6,709 nucleotides of DNA, taken from assembly GCA_903864395.1 (NCBI GenBank), contig CAIPFQ010000091.1, forward strand, positions 1 to 6,709, given 5' to 3'. The first letter of the stretch is position 1, and every line of letters starts with the position of its first letter. The stretch is from an uncultured Chlamydiae bacterium (GTDB taxonomy: Bacteria > Chlamydiota > Chlamydiia > Chlamydiales > SM23-39). The translations under genes and the position numbers were made by a program. The notes under the pieces were generated by a model. That model was not told the DNA's origin and made no database searches. It saw only the letters and a list, made by a program, of their open reading frames with translations. Positions 5,762 through 6,709 of this stretch are shown piece by piece.

Positions 5762-6709
5762 TCACTCGATAAGCATTTGCCCAAAGTCAATGATTTCTGA
5801 GAAAAATCCCTCTGAACGGAGACCCTCTTCGACGCCATTGACGTGAATGAGGACTGGGCGAATCGATAGATTTGAATCCATGTTGAGCCGCGAGATTTTC
5901 TGCTCTACTTCTTGAATAACTTCTTTTGATAGGGGATGTTTTGAAAATTTCACTTCGCAAAGATATAGCGTGCAAAAACGGGTCTGAATGAGATAGTCGA
6001 TTTGACAGCCGCGCACGCGCTGTGTTGTTTTTTGAAAATAAGGCCCGTCTGCAAGGATATCGCCTGGATGAATTTTTAGAATTTGGTAGAGTCTTTTCCG
6101 GTTTTGAATCACAAGATTTTCAAATTGCAATCCCATGACGGTGTCCCATCCAGGATTTACGCCTAAAGATTGCTCTTGAAAAAAGCCCTGCAATATATTT
6201 TCCTGATTCGGGGCAATATATTTTAGATAAAAACGGATGTAATTATCGGAAATTCTGAATTGATTGAGTTTTGATTTTTTTGTCTTTTTAAGATCCCATG
6301 GATGAGAAGAGCGAATAAAACCTGCCGCACTCAAATCTTTTACATACTGACTGAGAGAGCCCCCTTTGGCGCAGCCAATCCCAGAGCAAATCTCTTCGAG
6401 AGATGCGTTGGGGGTTTGTCCTAGATATTCCAGAATTTTCCGATAGGTCCCATTGCGACTAGAAAAAAGGTCGTGAAAGATCTGATCGAATTCTCGGAAA
6501 AGAAACCCTTCAGGGGTAAAACAAGACTGGCGAATCCATTCCTCGGCAGGAATACTGGGGACGATGCTTTCTAAATAACGGGGGACACCCCCAGTAATCG
6601 AGAGCACTTTGAATTTTTCAAAAGCAGAGATTCGATTCGCGTATTTGCCCCAAAATTGATTGCATTCGAAAAGACTCAATTCTTCCAACGTTAACACAAG
6701 GTCAATGCG
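5762..6709 (-). CDS. C-terminal part of an AAA/STAND-like ATPase with winged helix and DUF234-type domain (truncated by window edge)
   Basis: The frame stays open to base 6709, so the 315 visible residues are the C-terminal portion of a larger protein; a GTG at 6697 in the same frame is probably internal. The fragment opens with RIDLVLTLEELSL, typical of the end of the ATP-binding domain in the ATPase_2/DUF234 family (COG1672-like), followed by GGVPRYLE (40-47). Walker A and B would lie outside the window. Residues about 85-135 resemble a winged helix-turn-helix (YRKILEYL, SLEEIC, SLSQYVKDLSAAGFI). The DUF234-like end has FRISDNYIRFYLKY (151-164), QFENLV (195-200) and a PD-(D/E)xK-like pattern, D238 in QIDYL and E252-x-K254 in CEVK. 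Function in this family is unsettled; ATP-dependent DNA or RNA handling, defence or a mobile-element role are all possible. It converges on pssA with 15 bp between stops and no clear terminator. Family assignment comes from recalled motifs only. Confidence 0.8.
   Translation of the reverse strand, partial: RIDLVLTLEELSLFECNQFWGKYANRISAFEKFKVLSITGGVPRYLESIVPSIPAEEWIRQSCFTPEGFLFREFDQIFHDLFSSRNGTYRKILEYLGQTPNASLEEICSGIGCAKGGSLSQYVKDLSAAGFIRSSHPWDLKKTKKSKLNQFRISDNYIRFYLKYIAPNQENILQGFFQEQSLGVNPGWDTVMGLQFENLVIQNRKRLYQILKIHPGDILADGPYFQKTTQRVRGCQIDYLIQTRFCTLYLCEVKFSKHPLSKEVIQEVEQKISRLNMDSNLSIRPVLIHVNGVEEGLRSEGFFSEIIDFGQMLIE

Noticed and set aside
5742..5766. AGTGA/TCACT inverted repeat spanning the pssA and ATPase stop codons as a bidirectional terminator
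   Set aside because: The arms are only 5 bp with a loop of about 15 nt and no T-run on either side; too weak to call.
6675..6697. GTG at 6697 as the true start of the ATPase-like gene
   Set aside because: The frame remains open to the window edge, the upstream residues RIDL fit the family, no ribosome binding site is visible, and starting here would remove the ATP-binding domain.

Overview
The window looks like chromosomal DNA from a member of the Chlamydiota (Chlamydiales). Two observations support this. The ribonucleotide reductase small subunit has Phe where class Ia enzymes have the radical Tyr, with the rest of the metal site matching the Mn/Fe (class Ic) enzyme of Chlamydia trachomatis. 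The gene order pssA, divergent from nrdA-nrdB, is also that of the C. trachomatis chromosome (CT826-CT828, from memory). Genus cannot be fixed from the sequence alone. The moderate GC content of the coding regions and the AAA/DUF234-type ATPase at the right edge would suit an environmental, amoeba-associated chlamydia, but that is inference.

Layout. Positions 1-275 are a very AT-rich (about 22% GC over the first 240 bases by hand count), gene-free stretch. It leads into a small gene with a strong ribosome binding site that encodes a 53-residue peptide with a signal-peptide-like N-terminus (276-437, +). A C/G-rich hairpin at 450-476 separates it from the convergent nrdB. nrdB (480-1511, -) and nrdA (1523-4735, -) form a tightly packed operon read leftward, with the nrdB ribosome binding site overlapping the nrdA stop codon. 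A 171-bp intergenic region (4736-4906) divides nrdA from the divergent pssA (4907-5746, +). It holds two short palindromic elements 33 bp apart that resemble a tandem NrdR-box operator. pssA ends 15 bp from the stop of a convergent gene (5762-6709, -), which runs off the right edge and encodes the C-terminal part of an ATPase with a winged helix and a DUF234/PD-(D/E)xK-like end.

How the genes work together. NrdA and NrdB form the aerobic ribonucleotide reductase that supplies dNTPs. NrdA carries two well-formed N-terminal ATP cones plus a third, degenerate cone-like segment, so its feedback control may be more elaborate than in E. coli. PssA makes phosphatidylserine from CDP-diacylglycerol and serine, the first step towards phosphatidylethanolamine. 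Its link to nrdAB is positional and possibly regulatory through the shared intergenic region, not metabolic.

No clearly new multi-gene system is visible. The items most worth a second look are the candidate NrdR operator, the degenerate third ATP cone, the small secreted peptide beside the AT-rich tract, and the edge-truncated ATPase with a nuclease-like C-terminus.
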